Positions 1 through 7,867 of a DNA stretch of 23,116 bases are shown here, in pieces. This stretch comes from Alphaproteobacteria bacterium (lineage in GTDB: Bacteria > Pseudomonadota > Alphaproteobacteria > Caulobacterales > Parvularculaceae). Under the pieces are notes generated by a model. The model worked only from the letters and a program-made list of their open reading frames with translations. It made no database searches and was not told the origin of the DNA. The stretch is taken from assembly GCA_030428745.1 (NCBI GenBank), contig JAUIEG010000002.1, positions 1 to 23,116 on the forward strand. The letters are read 5' to 3'. Made by a program: the position numbers and the translations under genes. The first letter of the stretch is position 1. Each line of letters starts with the position of its first letter.

Positions 1-902
1 CGTAATGGCAATGTTGCGCGTGGCGCAACCCAGGAAAATGAACCGAGCGTTTCACGATCAAGACGCAGATCCGCCGCAGGATGACCAGCCCGCATGACAA
101 TCGCCAGCGGATCGTCGAACAAAGGCTCCTCGACGACGTCTTTTAACGCGGTGTTTTCACGCAGCGCGCCCACCAGGATATCCGCTTCCCCACGCCGTAA
201 TGCGATTAGCAAATCCTCATAGGCGCCCTCGACAATTGAAACCTTGTGACCGGGCGTCGCCGCGGAAAAAGAAGCGACCGCAGCCGGCGCCAGATGCGTG
301 CGCGCCAGCGGCATCGCGCCAATGACCGTGCCGCCAGCTTCATGGCCCGTCGCTTCAGCAATCTCGGCGGCGGCCTGTTTTAGCTCCGCAAAAGCAAGCC
401 CTGTTTTCAGCGCCAGGATGTGCGCCTGTTTCGTCGGCCGGACGCCGTGACTTGTGCTTTCAAACAGCGTCACGCCAAGCGCTTTTTCAAGATCTTTAGC
501 GGCGCGATGCACGGTCGGCGCGGCGTATCCTTCCGCCCGCGCGGCGCCCGAGAACCCCCCATGGCGTACGATGCTTACGAGAGTTTCAAGCCGTCGCGCC
601 GACATGGCGCGCAGCATCTGGACCGGATTGGCTTTCGGACCCGCCGCCTCCCTCACCCCCTCGGCCAAGAGACCAAGCGCGACCACAGCACGGGCCAGAA
701 GGATGTCGCCTTCTTTGGTCGCCACAATGCGATCTTTGCGGCGCGCCGTCAGCGCCGTAGAATAGTGCTCATTGAGCCCTTTCAGCGCCTGGCTCGCCGC
801 AGGCTGGGTCAGGCCAAGCGCCGTCGCTGCGCCGGTTACAGAGCCCCGCTGAACGGTTTCGCGGAAAACATGCAGGTGCCAGAGATTGGGCGGATGGGTC
901 AT
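1..902 (-). CDS. LysR-type regulator with tandem helix-turn-helix segments (C-terminus cut by window edge)
   Basis: Reading leftward from the ATG at 902, the frame is open to the window edge, giving 300 residues without the C-terminus. Two LysR-like winged-helix segments are visible. The first, about residues 7-60, contains SVTGAATALGLTQPAASQAL. The second, about 104-160, contains GGFSGAARAEGYAAPTVHRA and ends in LFESTSHGVRPTKQA. A periplasmic-binding-like effector domain starts near residue 190 (GGTVIGAMPLARTHLAP) and includes GEADILVGALREN and WVAPRATLPLR, as in GbpR-like LysR proteins. Standard LysR proteins have one HTH and about 300 residues; this one would approach 400. It is transcribed divergently from the protocatechuate operon across a 125-base gap, the classical arrangement for a LysR activator of that operon. 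Its inducer (protocatechuate, gallate or a pathway intermediate) cannot be read from the sequence. The family call is firm and the target is inferred. Confidence 0.88.
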   Translation of the reverse strand, partial: MTHPPNLWHLHVFRETVQRGSVTGAATALGLTQPAASQALKGLNEHYSTALTARRKDRIVATKEGDILLARAVVALGLLAEGVREAAGPKANPVQMLRAMSARRLETLVSIVRHGGFSGAARAEGYAAPTVHRAAKDLEKALGVTLFESTSHGVRPTKQAHILALKTGLAFAELKQAAAEIAEATGHEAGGTVIGAMPLARTHLAPAAVASFSAATPGHKVSIVEGAYEDLLIALRRGEADILVGALRENTALKDVVEEPLFDDPLAIVMRAGHPAADLRLDRETLGSFSWVAPRATLPL

Positions 903-1027
903 CGTGACGAGGCTGGTCCTTGTTCATTAGCATTTTCTTATAATATGGACCGATTTTCAATTGGATTTCAGCGGCCTCTGGGCCCATCTCAAAAACTATA
1001 AGGAATCAAGCTTTTAGGGAGCCCTCC
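903..1027. promoter_or_regulatory. Divergent promoter region between the LysR gene and the protocatechuate operon
   Basis: This 125-base gap is AT-rich compared with the flanking genes. TATAAT at 939-944 is a good -10 match for rightward transcription, but no convincing -35 hexamer sits 16-18 bases upstream, which fits a promoter needing an activator. Two similar half-sites, GATTTTCA (952-959 region) and GGATTTCA (963-970), could be regulator contacts. A purine-rich GGGAG at about 1018-1022 is the ribosome binding site of the first operon gene. The location is certain as a divergent promoter; the exact sites are tentative. Confidence 0.5.
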
Positions 1028-1729
1028 ATGAGCGTCGTCGTCACCAATATTGAGCGTGCGGACAAGGCTGTCGTCGAGGCCTTCGCCAAAGATCGGATCG
1101 GCGTCGCCACGGTGCATGAGGCGCAAGGGCGCAAAGGGCTGCTCGCGCCGGACATCAACCCCATCTATAGGGGCGCCCATGTGGCGGGAACCGCCGTCAC
1201 AATTTCCGCCCCGCCCTGCGACAACTGGATGATTCATGTCGCTGTCGAGCAATGCCAGCCGGGCGATGTGCTGGTGCTTGCGCCAACCTCTTATTCTGAC
1301 GCCGGATATTTCGGCGACCTCCTCGCCACTTCGCTGAAGGCGCGCGGCGTCAAGGCGCTCATCATCAACGCCGGCGTGCGCGACACCAAAGACCTTGAGG
1401 AAATGGGCTTTCCGGTCTGGTCGAAATGCGTGTTCAGCCAAGGCACAGTGAAAGAGACGTTGGGCGACGTGAACATACCGGTTGTTTGCGCCGGCGCGCA
1501 TGTAAACCCCGGCGACATCATCATCGCCGATGATGACGGCGTCGTCGTTGTGGCCAAGGAAGAGGCGGCCGACGTTTTGAAAAAATCGCAGGAGCGCGAA
1601 GCCAATGAGGAATCGAAGCGCCAGCGCCTCGCCGCCGGTGAACTTGGCCTCGACATCTATAAGATGCGCGAACGCCTGGCCGAACGGGGTCTAAAATATA
1701 TCGACCAGAAGGACTGGCTGAAATCATGA
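1028..1729 (+). CDS. ligK: 4-carboxy-4-hydroxy-2-oxoadipate aldolase (LigK/GalC/ProA type)
   Basis: This is the last step of protocatechuate 4,5-cleavage: it splits 4-carboxy-4-hydroxy-2-oxoadipate into pyruvate and oxaloacetate, and members usually also cleave 4-hydroxy-4-methyl-2-oxoglutarate. The 233-residue protein has the RraA-like fold of class II (divalent-metal) pyruvate aldolases, and its length is normal. The active-site stretch is INAGVRDTKD with R118, D119 and D122, matching the family's RD-x2-D/E motif, preceded by the Gly-rich SYSDAGYFGDLLA. The start at 1028 has GGGAG a few bases upstream. It is the first gene of the operon and overlaps the next gene by four bases (ATGA). Its presence at the head of a cluster with ligU, ligJ, ligI and ligABC makes the carboxy-hydroxy-oxoadipate substrate much more likely than a stand-alone HMG aldolase. 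Confidence 0.93.
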   Translation: MSVVVTNIERADKAVVEAFAKDRIGVATVHEAQGRKGLLAPDINPIYRGAHVAGTAVTISAPPCDNWMIHVAVEQCQPGDVLVLAPTSYSDAGYFGDLLATSLKARGVKALIINAGVRDTKDLEEMGFPVWSKCVFSQGTVKETLGDVNIPVVCAGAHVNPGDIIIADDDGVVVVAKEEAADVLKKSQEREANEESKRQRLAAGELGLDIYKMRERLAERGLKYIDQKDWLKS

Positions 1730-2817
1730 TGACGGCGATCCCTTCGACCCTGATGCGCGGGGGAACGTCAAAGGGGCTTTATTTCAACGCCAAAGACTTG
1801 CCCGCAGAGGACGCTGTGCGCGACAAGGTGTTGCTCGCCGCCATGGGCTCTCCTGATTTACGCCAGATTGACGGCGTCGGCGGGGCCCACCCGCTGACCA
1901 GCAAAGTCGCGATCCTGTCTTCGCCCTCAAGAGCCGGCGACGATATAGACTATCTGTTTGTGCAAGTTGTCGTAGACAAACCCGAAGTCTCAACAAGCCA
2001 GAATTGCGGCAACATTCTCGCCGCTGTCGGCCCGTGGGCAATAGAAAACGGCTTCGTCAAAGCGCAGGACGGCGTCACGCCGGTGCGCATCCATATGCTC
2101 AACTCCGGCTCGATCGCCGTCGCTCATGTGCCAACGCCCGGCGGACAGGTGGAGTATGAAGGCGACGCCCGCATTGACGGCGTGCCCGGAACCGCAGCCG
2201 CCATTCCCATCGACTTTCTCGACGTAGCAGGATCCAGCTGCGGCGCGCTTTTGCCGACGGGTAATGTTATCGACAAGATTGACGGTGTCGAGCTGACTTG
2301 CGTCGACAACGGCATGCCGGTTGTTGTTTTGCGCGCCACAGATTTCGGCCTCAAGGGTGATGAAACGCCCGCCGAACTCGAAGCCGATGACAACCTCAAA
2401 AAACGCATTGAAAAGATCCGTCTTGAAATCGGTCCGAAAATGAATCTCGGCGATGTCGAGAAAAAGACGGTGCCGAAAATGACGCTCATTTCGCCGCCAC
2501 AGTCGGGCGGCGTCGTCAACACCCGTAGTTTTATCCCTCATCGCGTTCATGAAGCGATTGGCGTCCTAGGCGCAGTCAGCGTCGCGACAGCATGCATGTT
2601 GCCCGGCTCTGTCGCGGACGGCGTCGCCCATATCTCCGCCAGCGATGGCGAAAGGCGACTCGATATTGAGCACCCCACAGGCTTTTTCACGGTCGACATG
2701 GATGTTGAAGTCAAAAACGGCGAAGTGAATGTGAAACGCTCCGCGCTTCTCAGAACGGCGCGCAAGCTGATGAGCGGCGAGATTTACATCCCCTCTAAAG
2801 TCTGGGCCGGAAAATGA
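1726..2817 (+). CDS. ligU: 4-oxalomesaconate isomerase/tautomerase of the PrpF family (LigU/GalD type)
   Basis: It is a 363-residue PrpF-family protein, with the usual two-lobed diaminopimelate-epimerase-like fold inferred from family membership. It opens with the family signature LMRGGTSKGLYF at residues 9-20. K60 (LTSKVAIL) and C94 (SQNCGN) have the same 34-residue spacing as the catalytic Lys and Cys I recall for LigU. In the pathway it isomerises 4-oxalomesaconate, the ring-opened LigI product, to the form that LigJ hydrates. GalD of pseudomonads does an equivalent tautomerisation, so the name ligU or galD is a matter of convention. Two adjacent ATG codons (1726 and 1729) could start it; both overlap the end of the aldolase gene. 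It overlaps the next gene by four bases. Other PrpF proteins act on 2-methylaconitate, but the neighbours argue against that here. Confidence 0.88.
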   Translation: MMTAIPSTLMRGGTSKGLYFNAKDLPAEDAVRDKVLLAAMGSPDLRQIDGVGGAHPLTSKVAILSSPSRAGDDIDYLFVQVVVDKPEVSTSQNCGNILAAVGPWAIENGFVKAQDGVTPVRIHMLNSGSIAVAHVPTPGGQVEYEGDARIDGVPGTAAAIPIDFLDVAGSSCGALLPTGNVIDKIDGVELTCVDNGMPVVVLRATDFGLKGDETPAELEADDNLKKRIEKIRLEIGPKMNLGDVEKKTVPKMTLISPPQSGGVVNTRSFIPHRVHEAIGVLGAVSVATACMLPGSVADGVAHISASDGERRLDIEHPTGFFTVDMDVEVKNGEVNVKRSALLRTARKLMSGEIYIPSKVWAGK

Positions 2818-3695
2818 GCGGCTCGCCGACCATATGCCTCATCGGTTTCGGCGAAGTCGGCCAGATTCTGGGCGCCGACCTCGCCAAGAAAGACGTGACG
2901 CTCTCCGCATGGGACCTATTGTTTTCTGATGCGGGAAGCGATCCGTCGAAAGCGGTGACCGGCCTGCGCAAAGGAAAAAGCAGTGAAGACGCCGCCAAGG
3001 GCGCAGACATCCTCATATCAGCGGTCACCGCGGCGCAGACATTGAACGCCGCCGAAAGCGTTCTTGACGCCTTGAAAGACGGCGCGGTCTATCTGGACCT
3101 TAATTCTGCGTCGCCAGGCTCAAAATCCCGCGCGGCGGAGGTCGTCAACAAAGCGGGCGGTAAATATGTCGAAGCGTCTGTCATGTCGCCTATCGGACCG
3201 AAACGCATCGCCTGCCCCATGCTTTTTGGCGGCCCCTATGCAAAAGATTTTCTACCCGCCGCCCACAATCTTGGATTCGACGGCGCACAGTTTTTCTCCA
3301 CTGATTACGGCAAAGCCGCCGCCGCCAAGATGTGCCGCAGCGTCGTCGTCAAAGGCGTCGAAGCGCTCTTGACCGAGTCGCTTCTTTCCGCACGTCATTA
3401 TGGCGTTGACGAGACCGTGGTGGCCTCGCTTTCGGACCTATTCCCCGGCCCTGACTGGGAAAAGCTTTCCGGCTATATGATCTCCCGCGCGCTGGAGCAT
3501 GGAACCCGGCGCGCCGAAGAAATGCGCGAAGTCGCCAAAACCATTAAAGAAGCGGGACTTTCGCCTCTGATGAGTTCAGCCTGCGCAGAGCGGCAAGACC
3601 TTTCCGCCGCTTATCGCTATGCCTTGGAAAACAAAAGCCTTCCCGACATGCTGGATGCAATTTTGAACGGACGAGGCCCGGAGAGACGCTTATGA
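2814..3695 (+). CDS. 6-phosphogluconate-dehydrogenase-like NAD(P)-binding protein (DUF1932 type), role in pathway unknown
   Basis: This 293-residue protein begins with a Rossmann dinucleotide-binding site, CLIGFGEVG (G11, G13, G16). A beta-hydroxyacid-dehydrogenase-like core contains YLDLNSASPGSKS and VEASVMSPIGP. The C-terminal helical part starts near residue 165 (DYGKAAAAKMCRSVVVKG), where K172 corresponds to the catalytic lysine of the 3-hydroxyisobutyrate/6-phosphogluconate dehydrogenase superfamily; the Asn normally four positions later is replaced. This is the layout of proteins with a DUF1932 C-terminal domain. The gene overlaps ligU by four bases (ATGA) and ligJ by four bases, so it is made with them. 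No step of the known protocatechuate 4,5-cleavage route needs such a dehydrogenase. It may interconvert a keto and hydroxy acid intermediate or clear a side product; this is inference. Confidence 0.8.
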   Translation: MSGSPTICLIGFGEVGQILGADLAKKDVTLSAWDLLFSDAGSDPSKAVTGLRKGKSSEDAAKGADILISAVTAAQTLNAAESVLDALKDGAVYLDLNSASPGSKSRAAEVVNKAGGKYVEASVMSPIGPKRIACPMLFGGPYAKDFLPAAHNLGFDGAQFFSTDYGKAAAAKMCRSVVVKGVEALLTESLLSARHYGVDETVVASLSDLFPGPDWEKLSGYMISRALEHGTRRAEEMREVAKTIKEAGLSPLMSSACAERQDLSAAYRYALENKSLPDMLDAILNGRGPERRL

Positions 3696-4714
3696 TTATC
3701 GATTGTCACGGCCATCAGACCATTGTCCCAAAGGCCCATACGGATTTTCGCGCCGCGCAAAAAGCGCGCCTTAAAGATCCATCTCTGCCGAAACCGTTGC
3801 AGCCTGAAATGAGCGACGACGAAATCGCTGAAGGCATTGAGCAGAACCAGTTAAGACTGCTCAAGGAACGCGGCGGCGACATGACGATTTTTTCACCGCG
3901 CGCGTCGGCCATGGAGCCGCATGTGGGCGATGCGGAAACCGCGCTCGAATGGTCCATCGCCTGCAACAACATGATTCATCGGGTGACGCAGATCTTCCCG
4001 GATAATTTCATCGGCGTATGCATGCTGCCTCAGACGCCAGGCGGAACGCTCGATAACTCCATCGCCGAGGTGGAACGCTGCGTGAATGAGCTTGGCTTCA
4101 TCGGCTGCAACCTCAATCCGGATCCGTCGGGCGGGCATTGGAACGCCCCGCCGCTGACGGACAAATACTGGTATCCGATCTACGAAAAACTTGTAGAGCT
4201 GGAAATTCCAGCAATGATCCACGTTTCAGGGTCATGCAACCCGACATTTCACGCGACCGGTTCCTACTATATCGCGGCGGACACAAACGCCTTCATGCAG
4301 TTCATTCAGGGCGATCTCTTCAAGGACTTCCCTGACTTGAAACTCGTCATTCCTCATGGCGGCGGCGCCGTGCCCTATCACTGGGGCCGCTATCGCGGGC
4401 TCGCCGACATGCTGAAACAGCCGCCTGTCGAAACCCATGTAATGAAAAACGTCTATTTCGACACTTGCGTCTATCACCAGCCGGGAATCGATCTCCTTTT
4501 CGAAGTGATCGAGATCGACAATATTCTCTTCGGTTCGGAAATGGTCGGCGCTGTGCGTGGCATCGACCCGCAGACGGGGCAATATTTCGACGACACCAAA
4601 CGGTATGTAGACAATTTGGGTCTCTCCAAGGACGACCTATATAAAATCTATGAAGGCAATGCACGGCGCGTTTATCCGCGCCTCGACAAATTCCTGAAAT
4701 CGAAAGGCAAGTAA
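3692..4714 (+). CDS. ligJ: 4-oxalomesaconate hydratase (amidohydrolase superfamily)
   Basis: It adds water to the isomerised oxalomesaconate to give 4-carboxy-4-hydroxy-2-oxoadipate, the LigK substrate. The 340-residue protein matches LigJ in length and is a TIM-barrel amidohydrolase. The metal site is recognisable: H6 and H8 (DCHGH), H177 (AMIHVSGS) and E283 (FGSEMVG), one residue or less from the zinc ligands I recall for the Sphingobium enzyme. Further conserved stretches are FSPRASAMEPH and VIPHGGGAVPYHWGR. A glutamate in place of the usual aspartate near strand 8 separates it from decarboxylating relatives in the same superfamily. The start overlaps the dehydrogenase-like gene by four bases and the gene ends six bases before ligI. 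Confidence is high because both sequence and context agree. Confidence 0.93.
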   Translation: MIIDCHGHQTIVPKAHTDFRAAQKARLKDPSLPKPLQPEMSDDEIAEGIEQNQLRLLKERGGDMTIFSPRASAMEPHVGDAETALEWSIACNNMIHRVTQIFPDNFIGVCMLPQTPGGTLDNSIAEVERCVNELGFIGCNLNPDPSGGHWNAPPLTDKYWYPIYEKLVELEIPAMIHVSGSCNPTFHATGSYYIAADTNAFMQFIQGDLFKDFPDLKLVIPHGGGAVPYHWGRYRGLADMLKQPPVETHVMKNVYFDTCVYHQPGIDLLFEVIEIDNILFGSEMVGAVRGIDPQTGQYFDDTKRYVDNLGLSKDDLYKIYEGNARRVYPRLDKFLKSKGK

Positions 4715-4720
4715 CGCTTC

Positions 4721-5632
4721 ATGAGCGCGGCGAGCGAAACATTTGAGAAAACGCCCGGCTGGCTCGACTGGTTTGACGGCCCGTCGAAGCCGAAATTCAC
4801 GCCGCCGCCGGGCGCCGTGGATGCCCATTGCCATGTCTTCGGGCCGGGCCACGAATTCCCTTTCGCGCCGGAACGCAAATACACCCCCTGTGACGCTTCA
4901 AAGCATCAACTTTACGCTTTGCGCGATCACCTCGGCTTTTCCCGCAATGTATTGGTGCAAGCCACCTGTCACGGCGCTGACAATCGCGCCACGATGGACG
5001 CTGTGATGAGCGCCGAGGGCAAGGCGAAAGGCATTGCGTCCGTCAAGCCATCAGTGACGGATGAAGAGCTTGAACTGCTGAACGCCAACGGCATTAAAGG
5101 CGTTCGCTTCAATTTCGTGAAGCGCCTTGTCGATCCACTGCCGCCCGCGGTGCTCGCAAAACTCGTTGAGCGCATCAACAAATTCGGCTGGCACATTGTC
5201 ATCTATTTTGAGGCGCCGGATCTGCCCGAGCTTTACGATTTCATTTCGGATATTTCGACGACCGTCGTCGTTGATCACATGGGCCGCCCGGATGTGACCA
5301 AGGATGTGGACGGAGCGGAATTTTCTCTCTTCCAGAAACTGATGGAGGAAAACGATCATATCTGGTCGAAAGTCACCTGCCCCGAGCGGTTGTCAAAATC
5401 GGGTCCGCCAACTTATGACGACTTCGTTCCCTTTGCCCGCCGGATTGTTGAACGCTTTCCGGACCGTGTGTTATGGGGCACTGATTGGCCGCACCCGAAT
5501 TTGAAATCCCACATGCCGGATGACGCCTGGCTTGTGGATATGATCCCGCGCATCGCACCCACCGAGGCGCTTCAGCAAAAATTACTCGTAGACAATCCCA
5601 TGCGGCTCTACTGGCCGGAGGAAGGTAAGTAA
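4721..5632 (+). CDS. ligI: 2-pyrone-4,6-dicarboxylate hydrolase
   Basis: It hydrolyses the lactone 2-pyrone-4,6-dicarboxylate to 4-oxalomesaconate. The 303-residue protein is an amidohydrolase-superfamily member (cog3618 group), slightly longer at the N-terminus than the roughly 293-residue Sphingobium enzyme. H36 and H38 (VDAHCHVFGPG), the strand-5 histidine in VVVDHMGRPD, and D255 within LWGTDWPHPN form the catalytic set; this group works without a bound metal. ATCHGADNRATMDA and KGVRFNFVKRL are typical substrate-loop segments. An AGGCAAG sequence about nine bases before the ATG can serve as ribosome binding site. The stop codon shares one base with the ligA start, so ligI and ligA are coupled. 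Confidence 0.93.
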   Translation: MSAASETFEKTPGWLDWFDGPSKPKFTPPPGAVDAHCHVFGPGHEFPFAPERKYTPCDASKHQLYALRDHLGFSRNVLVQATCHGADNRATMDAVMSAEGKAKGIASVKPSVTDEELELLNANGIKGVRFNFVKRLVDPLPPAVLAKLVERINKFGWHIVIYFEAPDLPELYDFISDISTTVVVDHMGRPDVTKDVDGAEFSLFQKLMEENDHIWSKVTCPERLSKSGPPTYDDFVPFARRIVERFPDRVLWGTDWPHPNLKSHMPDDAWLVDMIPRIAPTEALQQKLLVDNPMRLYWPEEGK

Positions 5633-6039
5633 TGAAACAGAACATCCACGAATATCTGGCCGAGTTTGACGATATTCCCGGCACCCGCGTTTATACGACA
5701 GCAAGGGCGCGCAAAGGCTATTGGGTGAACCAGTTCGCCATGAGCCTGATGAAAGATGAAAATCGAAAGCGCTGGCTCGCCGACGAAAAGGCCTATCTTG
5801 ATGAATGGCCCAAAATCACCCAGGAGCAGAAAGACGCGCTGCTCGCCCGCGATTACGACAAGCTGCTCGATCTCGGCGGGAACATTTATTTCCTGGCAAA
5901 AGTGTTTTCGACCGACGGTAAATCCTACCTACAGGCTGTATCGACCATGACCGGCATGAGTGTTGACGATTATAGAAACATGATGCTGTCCGGCGGACGT
6001 TCACCCGAAGGCCTGCGTTCAAAGAAGAAAGGTTATTAA
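5632..6039 (+). CDS. ligA: Protocatechuate 4,5-dioxygenase, small alpha subunit
   Basis: This 135-residue protein is the alpha subunit of the extradiol ring-cleavage dioxygenase; the Sphingobium LigA has about 139 residues. It covers the active site of the beta subunit and has no metal ligands of its own. Recognisable stretches are EFDDIPGTRVYTTARARKGY near the N-terminus, FAMSLMKDENRKRW, DYDKLLDLGGNIYFLAK and the C-terminal GMSVDDYRNMMLSGGRSPEG. The ATG overlaps the ligI stop by one base, and ligB begins four bases after its stop, so the two subunits should be made in equal amounts. Subunit order alpha then beta is as in sphingomonads. Confidence 0.95.
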   Translation: MKQNIHEYLAEFDDIPGTRVYTTARARKGYWVNQFAMSLMKDENRKRWLADEKAYLDEWPKITQEQKDALLARDYDKLLDLGGNIYFLAKVFSTDGKSYLQAVSTMTGMSVDDYRNMMLSGGRSPEGLRSKKKGY

Positions 6040-6043
6040 ATTC

Positions 6044-6892
6044 ATGGCCCATATTACTGCAGGCATAACATCAAGCCATGTGCCGGCCATCGGCGCGGCC
6101 GTTGATCTTGGCAATACAGGCGAAGATTACTGGAAGCCAGCCTTCGCCGGTTTTGACTGGACGAAAGAATGGATCATGAAGCCGGAGAACAAGCCGGATG
6201 TCGTCATTCTCGTCTATAATGATCACGCCAGCGCCTTCGACATGAATCTCATCCCGACATTCGCGATAGGCTGCGCGGATGAGTTCCAGCCTGCTGACGA
6301 AGGCTGGGGGCCGCGCCCGGTGCCCGTCGTGAAAAACCATGCGGACCTCGCCTGGCATATCGCACAGAGCTGCATCCTCGACGAATTCGATATGACCATC
6401 ATTAACAAGATGGATGTCGACCATGGTCTCACCGTGCCGCTCTCACTGATGTTCGGACAACCTGAAGACTGGCCGTGCAAAGTCGTCCCGCTGGCGGTGA
6501 ACGTCGTCACCTATCCGCCCCCCTCGGGCAATCGTTGCTACAATCTCGGCAAAGCGATCCGCGACGCGGTTGATAGTTTCCCAGAAGACCTCAAAGTGCA
6601 GGTCTGGGGCACGGGCGGCATGAGCCACCAGCTTCAAGGCACGCGCGCAGGCCTCATCAACGCCGAATGGGATAAGAAATTCCTCGACGACCTCACCGCC
6701 GATCCGGAGCGTCTTCGGAAGATGCCTCACATCGAATATCTGCGTGAAGCGGGATCGGAAGGCATTGAACTGGTGATGTGGCTGATCATGCGCGGCGCGC
6801 TTGGCGACAAGGTCAAGGAACTACATCGCCATTATCATGTTGCCGCATCGAACACTGCGCTTGGACACATAGTTCTCGAGCCCGCAGAATAA
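6044..6892 (+). CDS. ligB: Protocatechuate 4,5-dioxygenase, catalytic beta subunit
   Basis: It cleaves the protocatechuate ring between carbons 4 and 5 with O2 and Fe(II), giving 4-carboxy-2-hydroxymuconate-6-semialdehyde. The 282 residues contain the full class III extradiol site at the same numbering as Sphingobium LigB: iron ligands H12 (TSSHVP), H61 (YNDHASAF) and E242 (EGIELVMW), and the catalytic base H195 (TGGMSHQL). It is about 20 residues shorter at the C-terminus than the Sphingobium protein, with no loss of active-site residues. The ribosome binding site is the purine run AAAGAAAGG inside the end of ligA. Gallate or 3-O-methylgallate could also be accepted by related enzymes, but the two-subunit form with adjacent ligC and ligI points to protocatechuate. 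Confidence 0.96.
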   Translation: MAHITAGITSSHVPAIGAAVDLGNTGEDYWKPAFAGFDWTKEWIMKPENKPDVVILVYNDHASAFDMNLIPTFAIGCADEFQPADEGWGPRPVPVVKNHADLAWHIAQSCILDEFDMTIINKMDVDHGLTVPLSLMFGQPEDWPCKVVPLAVNVVTYPPPSGNRCYNLGKAIRDAVDSFPEDLKVQVWGTGGMSHQLQGTRAGLINAEWDKKFLDDLTADPERLRKMPHIEYLREAGSEGIELVMWLIMRGALGDKVKELHRHYHVAASNTALGHIVLEPAE

Positions 6893-6914
6893 AGCAAAAG
6901 AAAGGACGATAACG

Positions 6915-7865
6915 ATGAAAGTTGTGCTCGCCGGCGCCGGCGCTTTCGGCCTCAAACATCTCGACGGCATCAAGAATATCGACGACGTGGAGGTTGTCTC
7001 CGTTGTCGGCCGAAGACTTGAGCCGACACAGAAAGTCGCCGATGAATACGGCATTCCTCATGTGACAACCGATCTCGCCGAGGCGCTCGCCCAACCGGGC
7101 GTAGACGCGGCGATACTCTGCACGCCGACCCAGATGCACGCGGAACAGGCAATCCAGTGCATGGACGCCGGCAAGCATGTTCAAGTTGAGATCCCGCTCG
7201 CCGATAGCTGGGCCGACGCCGAAGCCGTCATGAAAAAGCAACAGGAAACAGGTCTTGTCTGCATGGTTGGCCATACCCGCAGGTTCAACCCGTCGCATCA
7301 ATGGGTGCATAACAAAATCAAAGCCGGCGACATGTCGATCCAGCAAATGGATGTTGAAACCTTTTTCTTCCGCCGCACGAACACCAACGCCAAGGGCGAG
7401 CCGCGTTCGTGGACCGACCATCTTCTCTGGCATCACGCAGCCCATACTGTCGATATTTTTCAATATATGACCGGCGAAAAAGTCGTCATCGCCAACGCGA
7501 TCCAGGGACCGCCGCATCCCGACCTCGGCATCGCCATGGATATGTCCATCCAGTTGAAAACAGAAACCGGAAAAATCCTGACCCTGTCCCTGTCTTTCAA
7601 CAATGACGGCCCGTTCGGCACCTTCTTCCGCTATATATGCGACAATGGCACCTATATCGCCCGTTACGATGACCTAGTGAATGGCAAAGAAGAGCCAATC
7701 GACGTCTCCAAAGTTGCTGTCTCCATGAACGGCATCGAATTGCAGGATCGGGAATTCTTTGCGGCTATCAAGGAAGGCCGCGAGCCGAATTCAAGCGTCG
7801 GCAAGGTCCTTCCCTGTTACAAAACGCTTCACGATCTGGAAGAGAAACTGAAAGCGCAGGGGTAG
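6915..7865 (+). CDS. ligC: 4-carboxy-2-hydroxymuconate-6-semialdehyde dehydrogenase (Gfo/Idh/MocA family)
   Basis: It oxidises the cyclic hemiacetal form of the ring-cleavage product to 2-pyrone-4,6-dicarboxylate with NAD(P)+. The 316-residue protein has an N-terminal Rossmann site, LAGAGAFG (residues 5-12), and the family segment at 87-97, KHVQVEIPLAD. There the usual EKP lysine of Gfo/Idh/MocA enzymes is isoleucine (E92-I93-P94), as I recall for other LigC proteins; this is not a defect specific to this copy. TRRFNPSHQ, SWTDHLLWHHAAHTVD and LSLSFNNDGPFGTFFRY are strongly LigC-like. AAAGGA about nine bases upstream supports the ATG at 6915. The 22-base gap after ligB is the largest within the lig gene run. 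Confidence 0.95.
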   Translation: MKVVLAGAGAFGLKHLDGIKNIDDVEVVSVVGRRLEPTQKVADEYGIPHVTTDLAEALAQPGVDAAILCTPTQMHAEQAIQCMDAGKHVQVEIPLADSWADAEAVMKKQQETGLVCMVGHTRRFNPSHQWVHNKIKAGDMSIQQMDVETFFFRRTNTNAKGEPRSWTDHLLWHHAAHTVDIFQYMTGEKVVIANAIQGPPHPDLGIAMDMSIQLKTETGKILTLSLSFNNDGPFGTFFRYICDNGTYIARYDDLVNGKEEPIDVSKVAVSMNGIELQDREFFAAIKEGREPNSSVGKVLPCYKTLHDLEEKLKAQG

Positions 7866-7867
7866 TT

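Noticed and set aside
420..1001. 193-codon rightward open frame over the LysR gene
   Set aside because: It lies opposite the LysR coding frame, has an arginine-rich composition typical of a complementary-strand shadow and no recognisable domain.
6813..7517. 234-codon leftward open frame over ligB/ligC
   Set aside because: It spans two well-identified genes on the other strand and has no recognisable domain.
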